A stretch of 64,000 nt of DNA, taken from positions 110,969,501 through 111,033,500 of the forward strand of contig CM059585.1 of the NCBI GenBank assembly GCA_030407085.1, written 5' to 3'. Position numbers and translations under genes: made by a program. The DNA comes from Trichopria drosophilae. Taxonomy: Eukaryota > Arthropoda > Insecta > Hymenoptera > Diapriidae. The notes beneath the pieces are model-generated. The model saw only the letters and a program-made list of their open reading frames with translations. It was not told the DNA's origin and made no database searches. Of the stretch, positions 22,850 to 34,284 are shown in pieces; the first letter of the stretch is position 1, and each line of letters opens with the position of its first letter.

Positions 22850-23935
22850 CCGAAAAGTGCCAATTTTTTTTTGGCATAATTTAGCATCCAAAATTATGAT
22901 ATAATGCCAAATTGAAAAAAAAAATTATTTTGTCAATTTTAGAATTTCAAACTTTTCAAAAAATTTGAATTTTTTAAAATCCAAACGCTAAATTGTAGAA
23001 AGTCATCAAAAAAGTTTGTATAACAATTTCGTTGAAAAATATTAAAAATTGTAGCACTAGTTTCAATTTTTAAATCGAACAAAAAAATGTTTTTGCATTT
23101 TTCAAATCGCAAAAATGTTTTTCGCATTATATGGAAGATTTGTAGTAACAATAGTTATGACAATATTTTGCCTACAATGCACTGATTATTTCTTAAAAAA
23201 ATAATGAAAATTGTTATTTCGTTAAAAAATAACGGTTACTGCAACGATCAAAATTTTTTTTTCATTTTTCAAATCGTAAAAAATTTATTCGCGTTGTATG
23301 GATGATTTGTAGTAAAAATTATCATTAAATCATTTTGGCTACAATGCGCTGGTTTCTGGTAAAAAATAGTACTTCTCGATGCAAGGGCGTAAAAGTGTTT
23401 TCTGCGAACGTGGGAGTTGTGGCCCGAGCCGAAGGATGCATGCACGTTCGTTCAAAAAACAGTTTACGCCCATGTGCCGAACAATATTTTTTGTTGCAAT
23501 GTGAGTAAGGTGCCTTTGAAAATCGAAAAAATCACTTTACGCACACTGTAACAAAAAATATTTTTTAACGACGATAGCAACTTTAATTATTTTTTTCCGG
23601 GTAACCAGTAGGTTGTAGGGAAAATGTTGTAATAACCATTTTTCCTACGAATCTTCCATATGTTGCGAAAACAAGTTTTCGGATTTGAAAAACGCCAAAA
23701 CATATCTTTTGTTCACTTTAAAAATTTGAACTAGTTCTACAATTTTTAATTTTTTTCGACAAAATTGTTTTTACAAATTTTTTGTATAATTTCCTACAAT
23801 ATAGCGTATGGATTTTAAAAAATTCAAATTTTTTCAACAGTTTGAAATTCTGAAATGAACGAAATAATTTTTGTTTTCCAATTTCGCATTATATCATCAT
23901 TTTTATGCTAAATTATGCCAGATAATGGTATATTT
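22850..23935. mobile_element. Foldback element, left copy (uninterrupted)
   Basis: Inverted arms of about 480 bp: TTTGGCATAATTTAGCAT near 22,872 pairs with ATGCTAAATTATGCCA near 23,907, and inner blocks such as TATGGAAGATTTGTAG pair as well. The centre (23,385-23,480) contains 'caagggcgtaaaagtgtttt' and its inverse. This copy preserves the empty site for the non-LTR element of the right arm, near 23,167. Confidence 0.7.
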
Positions 23936-24660
23936 CATAGAGCTGATTTTGTGGGTGTACCCTCCCCTTAACACACACTTCATTGCAGATGTGAAGGTAG
24001 AGGAGCTCCAACTTGCAACCTTCAGTGAAACTACTATAACGCTTTTATATATTTTCACTTCTTACGAATTTTTTCAAATTGGATGTATCATCTGATATAG
24101 TCCGTTTTATTGAAACTGTGTGAACTAGTCAACTGTTCATTTGAATAATATGTACATTTTACGTGGTATGGCAGTTCTTACAGGCGTACTGAATCTCTTC
24201 GATAAAGAAGCACCTTCAACCGTCGATTGTTCCTCTGAGTTTGAAATAGGAGATTCGTCTAAAAACTGCAACGTTGAAACTGAAACACCGACCAGCAATA
24301 ATGAGAAAAATAATGAAGGAGAGGTTCAAGGTCCAATTGTTGAAGAAACGGTGCAAGTGACGCAAAAATCAATTATATCCGACTACGACAACTTTTATTC
24401 ACAAAGTACATATCATCTTTTCCATTACGTGATACATGGCTAAAAAACGGCGTTTTTCATGTTCTTCTCAGGGATGAAAACTCCATTTTTCTGCCTTCGG
24501 CACATAAAGCGTTTTATGCACCACGGAAGTGGTGGCTCTAAAAAATTCTATAAACGTTCTCACAGTTCGTTTTCGACTCGTTGTAAATATTGCTGTTGTT
24601 CGTCAAAAATCCCTCTTCCGTTCCTTGGTCCTTTATATACTATTTTGTATGTATTAAAAT

Positions 24661-27026
24661 AGCCATCGAGCATGACCCGAGGCTGGAAAAAACGAAAACA
24701 TTTACCGCCGATCTTTAGGAATTTCAAACTAATTTTCAGATAATCTTTTTACACGGAAATATTTTGAAACTTATTGACCACCGAATGAGTGAATGTGGAT
24801 AGAATGTGATGCTAGGAAGTATGAATGTAGAAGTTTCGAATAAAATGCCAGGTCAGAGAACAGTAACATGGCATATCTATAACCTTCAATTCAATCCATG
24901 GTTTCTGTATTTAATTTTGAGGGAAATTTCCCTACAAGTGACAAAGTTGAGGATGGCGCTAGTATATAGAATTAATATTTGTGAACAAAACAATTAATTG
25001 CAAATATCACACAATATGAGATCAGAATACAAAACCATAGAGTAATTCTGGATACCCTACCTACCTACCCTACCTACAGATAGCGCCGATCACCATTTCA
25101 TTCAATTTCATATTATTTTGAACCCGAAAGAGCCTCCGTAAGCCCCAAGCAAAAAATGTCCCTTTTAAATGTGATTTTTCCGTACCTCGAATTTTGAAAC
25201 TTTTTTATGCCGAACGATTATTTATGATGACCTAATAATCCCTGCAAAATTTTAAGATGAGCATATATGCCGTTTAAGAAATGTAGGAGAGCAAAGTGGA
25301 GTCAAATTGAAGTATAAACTGTGTTGGCGTGGTGCCTCGCTCGCTTCGCTCGCTCAGAAACTTCGACCCAGTGGAGAGTCGGCTATTCCTTAATACTCGA
25401 TTGTTGACTAACAGCTTTCAATTATATTATAAAATTATATTGATATTTGGGGATCCGATCATATTTAGATCCAAGTGGCTCCGATAGATATGTTACAACA
25501 ATATAGTGTTTCTTATATGTATGAAAATGAGAATTTTCAAAACTTCGACCCCAACAACAGGCCAGCCGAAATATTAATAAATAAAAGTTGCAAAACACTT
25601 ACTGATGCACTTGTATTCTAATAGACTATTCGATGCATATTACATGTTTACTGTGTTTTACTAATTACTGTCTGTATCATTATAATCTTATATATACAAT
25701 ATATATACATATAATTCGTCAAAGATATCTTGAAAGTGTCGAAAAGATCTCTGATGGATATCTTTTAGATACTACAAGACATCTTTTAGATATATCGAAA
25801 TAGTTATTTTCGTATCAAGGGCGTAAAAGAACTTCGCGCCCAAGGGGCTGGCGAAGACTACCCCGGGGGGTAGGGGGTCGAAACGACGAAATTTTATGGA
25901 AAACTATAGGGTAATTTTTCTGCCGAGGTGACCAAATTCAATACTTTTTCAGACAATAGTCATAAGCATTTTAAACCAGTTTTTATGGCATTATCGTTGG
26001 CTTTAGTAAGAAAATGCATACAACCTTTTTTGTAGAGAATTTCATGCTCTATCTTTTTTTTTGAAATATTTTTTAATAAAATTTGTATTTTTCAAAATAA
26101 ATGCAAAAAACTACGAAGAAACTTAATTGGGGCTAATTTTTTTTATTAATGGACGGGTGGATCTGCGCCAAAATCTAATCAGATCTAAGTTATGCCAAGA
26201 CGCGTATTTTAAAAAAAAATTTATGTAAATACACTTATTCGTTCGCGAGTTATCGTGAGACAAAAAAACGGGACGTACGGACGTACAGACGTACGTACGT
26301 ACAAGATCACGGACACAAATTTTTTTATTGTTGATTTGGGTTCCTTAGGGTCTGAAACGTCGACATTTGATGAAAAACTATAGGGTAATTTTTTTGCCCG
26401 AAGTGCCCAAATTCAATACTTCGTCCAGACTTAGTCTGGGTCGAAGTAATATGAAATTACTATATTTTTTCAACTTTGACCCCCTGTATCTCTTAAACAG
26501 CACATATGCTCAGCTTGAAATCTTTCAAGGATTATTGTGTCATCGTAAGTAACCATTTGGCATTACAAAAGTTTCAAAATTCGAGGTACGAAAAAGGGGC
26601 ATTTTTTACCGAGGCTCTTTGTATTCTCGTCTCAATCCGTGAGATAGTAGTTTTACATGTTGTCAATACGGAAATATAAACTACATTCTCATAAAATAGG
26701 ATAGAAGGATGGTCAGCATAATCTGAAGGATCTCCAGAATGGCACATTGGTTCTCATTTATGATTTCATATTATGTGACATTTGCAATTGATTATTTTGT
26801 TCACAAATATTAACTCTCAATATTAGTGGCAACTAAAACTTTTTCGTATTTCGGGAGAACTCCATTAAGTACTTCGTAGCAGTAGAATTTATCCAATATC
26901 ATATTCGGTGGTCAATAAGTTAACAAATATGTCCGTAAAAAAGAATGTCTAAAAAGTGGTTTTCAATTCTTAACATTCGGTATACAATTTTTTCTCTTTG
27001 ACTGCCTCCAGTCATGCTCGATGCCA
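24661..27026. mobile_element. 2.4 kb foldback element, left copy
   Basis: The left end GCCATCGAGCATGACC and right end GTCATGCTCGATGCCA are inverted, and imperfect inverted similarity continues inward for about 0.6-0.7 kb per side (for example GTACCTCGAATTTTGAAAC at 25,194 and its complement near 26,571). The interior has 'gagcgagcgaagcgagcga'-type repeats near 25,341, a GGACGTACGGACGTAC microsatellite near 26,271-26,304, and a direct repeat of about 80 bp (near 25,895 and 26,365) that brackets sequence missing from the right arm. It lies in an intron of the SAMD3-like relic. Confidence 0.75.
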
Positions 27027-28357
27027 TTAAAGAATTCTGAAATCATCTTTTACTTCAAATGTTATTTGTTGTTTCATAATTTCTATTTTTATATAAATAG
27101 TTGCAAAAAATAAACCATTGTACAAATTACTGAATGACAAAGGACAGGACAAAGGACAGGAAATTTTTACTGAATGAAGACAGAAACATTATGGGGAACA
27201 TGATTCTTTGGCGTTACGCCTACCAGAACAAAGACATAGCAACTTTGCGAAGGCGGTTAGTGAAAATAATGCTGGAGAACGAGATGGCAGCTTCCAAGAC
27301 AACTGCGACTCCATTTTCGTAAGGAGACTAACAGTACTTTATTTGTACTGATTGTATGAAAATAATCATGACATAAATTTATATATTGACATTCTTTTTC
27401 ATTCACAGAATTACCACCAAACGTTTTGAAGAGTTAGCTACTTCAGTTGCAGACATTTTTCCGTCGGAAAAACCATCACTCTATTATGAAGCGCCTTACG
27501 TTATGCTAGATGGAAAAAATGTGAATGCCACCGGCCTTTTATACAATGCTTATCTACATTTTCGTGAGAAAGCTCGCGCAATCGGACTGCCGACGGCAAA
27601 AGCACAACAAGATGAAAAGAAGCAATGTAGGAAAATTCATATTTCCGTATTACTTTTTGACAATTAATAATTTCTTCATTAATTGAATACCATTTTGTGT
27701 TTGGGAATTTATTTATGTACATATTTGAGCTACATTTCAGATGTATTTCAGCAAAGGAAACCGTGCAAGTTGATTTGTCATTACTCCAAACGCCACTCAC
27801 TAATGATGCTGAAGAAAATGAAGTATACACGGCGTGGCAAGATTCATGGCTATTTAAAAAATCAATGTATAAACATAATAATAAAACAGGAATAGCAATT
27901 TTAAATGAATATCCGGTATTAAAATCACATCTTGGTCCGAAATGGGTAAAACGACTCTTCAATTTGTACAAAACATAACTGAATAAAATTGTGCACATAA
28001 TAATTATGATTGTGTTATTAGATTCTGTCCGATTTTATGAAAATTACGGCAACACTTCCGAATGCAGCACAGATACCCGATAAATTACAAACATCCTGGC
28101 CAGAAGTGGCAACCAGAATTACGAAGCTTTTTATTTACTTTTAGATTACCCACAAACAAATGTTGAAGCCAGTGACATCATTCAGAATTATGGAATAATG
28201 TCTGAAATTTTTTGGGCACATCCCCGCTTCCACAATGATGGTATGTCATGTACTTTAAAACTTACTTTTAGGTTTGTCAATTGCAAATTGTATTTTACAT
28301 AATCAAAACTATCACAGATAGATATTTATTAATTTATTTGTATGTTCGAAAAGCGAG

Positions 28358-28722
28358 GAAAATTTTGCTCGGATCTTTAAGAATTACCAATATCTTTTCA
28401 GATAATTTTTATTTACAGAAATATTTTTCAATTTATTGGCCACCGAATGAGTGCTTTTGAATAAATTATGGTGCTAGAAAGTACTTAAAAATGAATACAG
28501 AAGTTCTGAATGAATGACAGGTTAGAGATATGAGAGGTTACAAATTCCCTAACCGGCCATTCAATTCAGAGCTTCTGTATTTGTTTTAAGTACTTCCTAG
28601 CTACAGAATTTATTAAAAATCACTCATTCGGTGGCCACTAAGTAAACCAATATTTCCGTACAGAAAAATTGTCTGAACTGTTGCTTGTTATTTTTAAAGA
28701 TCCGCGCAAAATTTTGCTCGCT
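28358..28722. mobile_element. Hairpin MITE, left copy
   Basis: 365 bp with inverted arms of about 170 bp. The ends carry GCGAG-AAAATTTTGC-CG, and the arms share CACCGAATGAGTG, GCTAG-AAGTACTTAAA and CAGAAG. The CACCGAATGAGTG motif also occurs in the 2.4 kb foldback (24,779 and 26,910), so the two are related. Confidence 0.7.
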
Positions 28723-28832
28723 TTTTACACGCTCGAGGGCCCTTGAGGTAGTTCTTACCCTGTTGAACAAATGAAGCATGATATTTTTACTTTGATTGTA
28801 GCGAAAATGTTATGGCACGTAAACTGTACCCG

Positions 28833-29012
28833 AGTAAACATTTGCCTCCGGATCGAATCCGATACCGATCCGGGACCCTTATCTATGTTGAATTTCAGAT
28901 CCGTGTCAGATCAGGGTTGTAACGCTGCCGCACATCCGTACCGGATCCGGAGTCCCGGACGTCCGGCGATCCTGATCCGTTCCTGACCTGATCCGGATTT
29001 GAATCGCCGGTA
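28833..29012. repeat. GATCCG-rich repeat, copy 1 (left arm)
   Basis: Begins GAGTAAACATTTGCC and is packed with GGATCC/GATCCG/TCCGGA words, including CCCGGACGTCCGGCGATCC. Its GC content contrasts sharply with the flanks. Other copies lie at 31,400-31,550, 31,861-32,105 and 33,170-33,355. Confidence 0.75.
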
Positions 29013-29376
29013 ACGTTAAATAAGGTGCATGTACGGAAAACTGTCAAAATTTGCTTAAAACTTATTGCTGACGACTTACTTAAACACATTTTTATTTATT
29101 ATATGCAGATGACAATGTCAGATGGTAAAAATCCTTTGCCTCGCATACATGCCGTCCTTTCATATATAATTTTAAAACTAAAATTTGGTGGTTATACGCA
29201 GAGAATTTTATACACGTAAAACATCTATTTTTATTGGCAGGTTAACTAACTCTAATTCGAGTTAATCAAGCATACAATTAAATAACGTATAACATAATAA
29301 AATAATAAAAACTGAAGTTCTTATATGCACAGAATATGAAGCACTATACAACTCATAAATATAACATAATTATACC

Positions 29377-30297
29377 TGTTAACAATACAAAGGGTGAAAG
29401 AAAACACGTCGATATAATTATTTGATAAACGTTTATATTTTGGGCGATTCGGCAAAGGCTAACGAACGCGACCAAGAGCCAATCGATTCTGGCGAATAGC
29501 GACCCGTTCTTCTCAAAAAACGATCGTCCTTAGCAACCACGTCGATCCGAAAAACAATTTCAGACTGTCACACCCACGTGACATGTCTCCGATTGGTTCG
29601 AATTTAATTTGAATATTTTAAACGGTAGATGCATGATCTCCATCAGAATTCCGATTTACAAAAATAAATACAATATCAGTTCTCCTCGGCTGTTAACATT
29701 TCCTGGCTGTCAGCACTCCCCGGCTGACAGCCCTCCCCGGGGGCCAGCTCTATCCGGCTGTCAGCCTCCCGGGGGTCAGCTCTCCCCGGCTGTAAACTTT
29801 TCCTGGCTGTCAGCACTCTCCGGCTGACAGCCCTCCCTGGCGGCCAGCTCTCCCCGGCTGTCAGCCTCCCGGGGGTCAGCTCTCTCCGGCTGTTCATTTC
29901 CCTCGGCTGGCAGCACTCCCCGGCTGTCAATATTTCTCGACTGACAGCACTCCCCGGCTGTCAGCTCTTTCAGGGTGCCAGCACTCCCCGGCTGTTAGTA
30001 CACCCTGATACCGAAAATCCCTATCTAGATCCTTCAGGAGATCACGCATCATCTATCGCGAAACCAGACATAGCTTGTATACGGTCATAATACATCAAGC
30101 CACGTGTTACACTTATTTAAATATTACCTTCATTTATTCCTTAGTTACGTTTCGTTAACCTTTGTGCGTCTGCAGCCGTCTTTTAGAAATACCCATTCAT
30201 AGTGCAATGGCGTAGGGAAACTGCAGAAAACCTACGCCCGGGTATAGCATACAATAATGTACATAATTTTATTCTAAATAATACTGTAACAGTAACA
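29377..30297. mobile_element. Solo LTR, left arm only
   Basis: 921 bp starting TGTTAACAATAC and ending GTAACAGTAACA, flanked by a 5 bp duplication ATACC (29372-29376, 30298-30302). The right arm at about 41,140 has the uninterrupted site ATTATACCCAGTC. The mirrored-coordinate sum changes by 926 across it, exactly element plus duplication. It carries the GC-rich array at 29,683-30,005 and a CCTACGCCCGGG segment near its end. No coding region. Confidence 0.92.
29683..30005. repeat. GC-rich minisatellite within the solo LTR
   Basis: About 20 variants of a 15-16 bp word CTCCCCGGCTGTCAG, grouped in two higher-order blocks of about 100 bp (starting near 29,711 and 29,811). They create open frames on both strands (72 and 84 codons) that I treat as artefacts. 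Confidence 0.85.
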
Positions 30298-30885
30298 ATA
30301 CCCAGTCAATAATGACGCATCCTTTAAATTTTGTATAAATTTACAGAATTCTTGCAAATATATACACAAGAAAACTTTTCTAAACTTCATTAACAAATAT
30401 AAGATTAATATAGCACATTGGTAAGTTTCATTGACATAAATGGAGTTTACGCATTATTAGATTCGAATACGTATATGTATATATTTTATATCACTATAAA
30501 AAAATGTGATCCTTTATATAAACATTAAATTATTTTTGGCGTTATAATACGTTTTGAAACGCATCATATCATCTCCATTTTTACTACTTAATTTTAGATA
30601 AGCCTACATGTAAATACATTTAAAAGAAATATATATTAAAATTATAATAAATATAAATAATAGCGATTGAATTCATAGGCTGCGTTACAAGTATGAGATA
30701 GCTGAAGAGAGTTTTTGCTTTTTAGATCATTCTGTAGGCTACTTATTATATAACGAATGTTATAGTAATTAATAAAATAAATATATAATTAATATAAAAT
30801 GAATAATTTAATAATAAATTAAAATAATAAAATAGTTTTATTCCACTTTTAAAATATTAAAGCGTTGTACAATGCATCCAATAAT

Positions 30886-31094
30886 CTACCCAACGGGCAC
30901 GAAGAACCCAAATGTTTCTAAAACGTTTTTATAATGTTTCAGAAACGTTCCACAAACATTATATGTCTGCAACTTTTACGGAACGTTTTATAAACGTTTC
31001 ATCCATGTTGCAGACATATAACGTTTTAGAAACGTTTCTGGAACATTCTAAAAACGTTTTAGAAACATTTGGGTTCTTCGTGCCCGTTGGGTAG
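30886..31094. mobile_element. 209 bp near-perfect palindrome, left copy
   Basis: Begins CTACCCAACGGGCACGAAGA and ends with its reverse complement. Almost the whole length is self-complementary, with internal AAACGTTT words repeated about every 20 bp. A hairpin MITE is the simplest reading. The 60-codon ORF across it is incidental. Confidence 0.85.
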
Positions 31095-31399
31095 AAACCT
31101 CGCACTCTGACTCTGTAATTCTTGTCGGAACTTATCCTATGCTTTAAAACTGTTTTAATTGCATTTATTGTAATTTCAATTCATATTCCGTTTAGATATG
31201 CCAGGTAATAAAGGTAAAATTCGATGGTTAAAGAGTGAAAGCACCGTCAAGTTCTAACAAGAGTCGTAGAGCTGAATTTATCCTACGATGATTGTCACAT
31301 TACTTTACTTACATGTGTTATTAGCATTAGTATTTAATAAATATTAATGTTAAATAGATTTTCAATTTAGTTTACGGGTTCCGTAATCTACCGAATGTA

Positions 31400-31550
31400 G
31401 CTGGATAACTACAAATCAGGATCGGCTCCGGAACGGATCCGGATTGCCGGACGTCCGGGCTTCCGTATCCGTCCCGGATCCGAGGTAGCATTACAAATCT
31501 GATGCGATCCTGATCTGATAGTAGGGGTAGCCCCAGCAAATGTTTACTCT
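31400..31550. repeat. GATCCG-rich repeat, copy 2 (left arm)
   Basis: Opposite orientation to copy 1, ending CAGCAAATGTTTACTC. Contains GGATTGCCGGACGTCCGG. The sequence beyond it (ACGTGCCATAGCC near 31,670) inversely matches the flank of copy 1 (ATGGCACGTAAAC near 28,811), so the underlying element is longer than its GC-rich core. Confidence 0.65.
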
Positions 31551-31860
31551 GTTAGTAGCGTATTACGACACTTGTCGTAGTCAAACGCACGTAGATAGCC
31601 GTAGACGTGGATGCTCCCTCAAACAGTAAAATTTCTGCGGCAGCGTCGTACGACATTACGACAATTTACGTGCCATAGCCAAAAGCTGTGAGTACATGTA
31701 GACAACATAAATTTTAGTACTCGCAAAGTTTAATTTATTGTATATTGTATTTTTTTTTGGACTTTCTTGTGAAAATATCCGCTTTCACGTATTATTACAC
31801 GCTGAGGTTAAAAAATCATAAAATCGTCAAAAAGTCGTAAACAATTTAAGCCTGACAAAC

Positions 31861-32105
31861 ACCCGCATAAACATTCCCTGATTTGACCCCCACGATTAGC
31901 TCAGGATCGGATCCGATCGCCTAATCTGTGCCGGATCAGGATGTTACACAACCTCGGATCCGTATCGGACCCGGGATACGGATGTCCGGTAATCAGGATC
32001 TGTTCCTGATCCGGCCCAGATTTGGTTTTGCATATGTACATATAGGTTTACTCGGTAGGTCAGGTAATCCGGATCCGTCCCTGATCCGATTCGTATTTGG
32101 ATTTC
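31861..32105. repeat. GATCCG-rich repeat, copy 3 (left arm)
   Basis: Starts CCCGCATAAACATTCC and contains two GATCCG-dense blocks separated near 32,030 by CATATGTACATATAGGTTTACTC, so it may be two copies adjoining. Confidence 0.6.
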
Positions 32106-32312
32106 TAATAGATTTGTTTACCTTTGTATTCTGAAAGAAATTTCGCATAGGAATTAAAACATACATGAGACGTCTGATATTTTTTGCATTAAGGCCAATA
32201 CACAAGAAACGACCTTAGATGTCAGCGTAAGAAATGCTATGGCGAAGGATATACGTCTTACGTGTAGTGGCCCTTATCGGACCAAGCGTTACGTCACGTT
32301 AGGTTATACCAC

Positions 32313-32792
32313 CCCAATAAACGAGATCGTGTGCAAAAATGTTCATTGTTTTTCTGCTTGAATTCGATTTGTTTCCACTTTCGAATGAAATTAAGCAAAT
32401 TTTAATGCGGAATTAATCGTTTTCAAACGAATATATGCGCAGTATTAAGATTTAGGTTATGTACATCTGTTTGCATGCGAAAATGGCTAAATGTCGAATG
32501 CAAATCGAATGCCGAGCCAAATGAAATCGTATGAAATACAATTCATTTTATGCAGATCATGTCAAAAGAACGTATCACATCGAATGAAAAATGAACATTT
32601 TTTTCATTCGACAGTTAGCCGTTTTCGCATGCAAACGGATGTACATAACCTCAATCTTAACATTGCGCATATATTCGTTTGAAAACGTTTAATTCTGCAT
32701 TCAAATTTGCTACATTCCATTCGAAAGTGGAAACAAATCGAATGCAAAATGAAAATCAGTGAAAATATTTGCACACGATCTCGTTTATTGGG
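32313..32792. mobile_element. 480 bp hairpin MITE, left copy
   Basis: CCCAATAAACGAGATCGTGT at the left and its complement ACACGATCTCGTTTATTGGG at the right. Arms of about 220 bp match with scattered mismatches (GTTATGTACATC-GTTTGCATGCG in both). Confidence 0.8.
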
Positions 32793-33169
32793 ACACTACT
32801 TGATGTGTATGTAATTACATAACCTATATGTGACTTGTCAAAACATAAATATCTAACAACTTTGAGCTAAAATCGACAATATAATATTCTAATATACGAC
32901 AATGTCCAAATTATTTATGTTATAATACAGTGTTCAATAGTGAAAACCTATTTCGAAGATATAGTATTATTATAAATAAATGTCGGATATAAATTAATCG
33001 TTGAAAGTTTGACACCTGAAATGTATAGTCTCTGAAATAACAGTTCTGTAAAATATACATTTTATACTAATAAAGTATTGTATTCCATGCTGTAAATTTA
33101 TTAAAATTACTACTGAGCCAGTCGAGAGAGAGAGACAGACAGAGAGAGCCTCGACTGACCTATACCGGG

Positions 33170-33355
33170 TAAAGCTATGCGAATGAAAATCAGGATCGGA
33201 TCAGAAACAGATGCCGATTGCCTGACCTCCGGGTTCCGGATCCGATTCGGATCCGAGGTTGTGTAACATCCTGAACCGAAACGGATCCGGAATACTTCCG
33301 GGCTGAGGGTCCCTGATCCGTTTCGGACCCGATTCGTAGACAAATGTTTATGCGG
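33170..33355. repeat. GATCCG-rich repeat at inner edge of left arm
   Basis: Ends CAAATGTTTATGCGG at 33,355, the last base shared with the right arm. A (GAGA)n stretch lies just outside at 33,124-33,148. Confidence 0.75.
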
Positions 33356-33759
33356 CTATGTTCTACTGGCTTTTATACAAGCCAGCAGAACCTACTTAAT
33401 TTTTAAAAAATATTGGAAACAGTTAATCATGGTCCTATATTAATTATGTGATCTTTTAGCAACAAATGAGCAACAATTAACTGCATATTTGTTTTTTTGG
33501 TAGCATCTTTACTTTCCTTTGTTTTAGCGATGTTCTGCTAGCTTTTAGGCAAGCTAGAAGAACATGCTTATTTTTTAAAAAATAAGCGAGCAACAAATAC
33601 GGGATTGGGGCAACTTTTGAGCAACAAACGTTGGTCCTAGTTTGGTTTGATTCTGCCACAGGTGCTCTGCCAGCTTTTAGTACTGTGATTAACTGTTTCC
33701 AATATTTTTTAAAAATTAAGTAGGTTCTGCTGGCTTGTATAAAAGCCAGCAGAACATAG
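33356..33759. repeat. Nested hairpins abutting the left-arm end
   Basis: The outer arms (33,356-33,430 and 33,685-33,759) are inverted with very few mismatches. Each contains its own hairpin GGCTTTTATACAAGCC flanked by TTCTGCT/AGCAGAA. A third hairpin (GCTAGCTTTTAGGCAAGCTAG) lies at about 33,536-33,557. The first base follows the last base of arm homology. Confidence 0.8.
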
Positions 33760-34284
33760 TTCAAAAATTGAAAAATAAGCATAAAATAAAAAAAACGAAT
33801 AAGCAGTTAATTGTTCCTCATTTGTTGCTTACAAAATACCGAGCAAGTATCAAATTCCGCATAGGTGCGATACAAGGAAATGACAAATTACTGCTTTTCG
33901 AATAATTGATAAATCAGAACTGTATGTAGTACAAATAGAAGAAGCGAAAAAACAAAACCGACAAATATCTAGCTTTAGTTGCTCGTTTTTTACTACCGAT
34001 TCTGTCGAGGTCCATTTTGATTCTGCTAGTCACATCAAAAAAATATTCGACTTTGAATTACGCAAAAAACGGTATTATATGCATAAATAGTGTACAGGTA
34101 CGCTATGTAGAAGGTGGCAACATTTATCTAGCATTTGTTGCTCTTCTTTTTAGTCATTTTTTTAATAAGGGTTCCTTTTAAACACATTTTATAATAACCT
34201 TTATATTTAAGCTTGGAAAGAAAAGATTTTATCAAACAATGACTCCGAAATTCCAGTCCAAAGAAATGTCTAAAACTGGTGGTT

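Larger units (their letters stand above)
24141..29220 (+). pseudogene. SAMD3-like gene relic, left-arm copy lacking last exon
   Basis: Supported exons: about 27,146-27,318, 27,409-27,626, 27,752-27,945 and 28,022-28,240, with GT-AG sites and compatible phases between the first four. Family blocks are FEELATSVADIFPSEKPSLYY, AWQDSWLF...NEYPVLKSHLGPKW and LSDFMKITATLPNAAQIPDK. A possible acidic first exon lies at 24,141-24,366 (low confidence) and a possible exon with an in-frame stop at 29,109-29,217. Lesions: a frame change within 28,022-28,240 shared with the right arm, and a left-arm-only 40 bp insertion near 27,138-27,177 that duplicates CAAAGGACAGGA and breaks the frame. The C-terminal exon is absent; its homologue lies beyond the palindrome edge, at 37,759. 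The paralogue at 1,062-12,405 is clearly different. Confidence 0.6.
15792..33355 (+). repeat. Left arm of giant imperfect palindrome
   Basis: Homologous in inverted orientation to 38,091-60,690. Mirrored landmarks: dan-like ORF 16563-17180 with 59254-59871; foldback 17,851-19,811 with 56,642-58,581; 209 bp hairpin 30,886-31,094 with 40,352-40,560; GATCCG repeat ending 33,355 with the one starting 38,091. Arm-specific DNA here: 82 bp MITE, about 406 bp tandem-repeat excess near 21.87-22.28 kb, about 472 bp near 25.88-26.36 kb, a 40 bp insertion near 27.14 kb and a 921 bp solo LTR. The outer end lies inside a foldback fragment and the inner end at the edge of a GATCCG-rich repeat. Confidence 0.95.

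Noticed and set aside
24459..24662. 67-codon frame with cysteines (SSFSTRCKYCCCSSK) in both arms
   Set aside because: Conserved only because the arms are duplicates; no start context, splice signals or known domain, and it lies against the foldback edge.
29609..29930. Proline/glycine-rich ORFs on both strands
   Set aside because: Produced by the CTCCCCGGCTGTCAG minisatellite.
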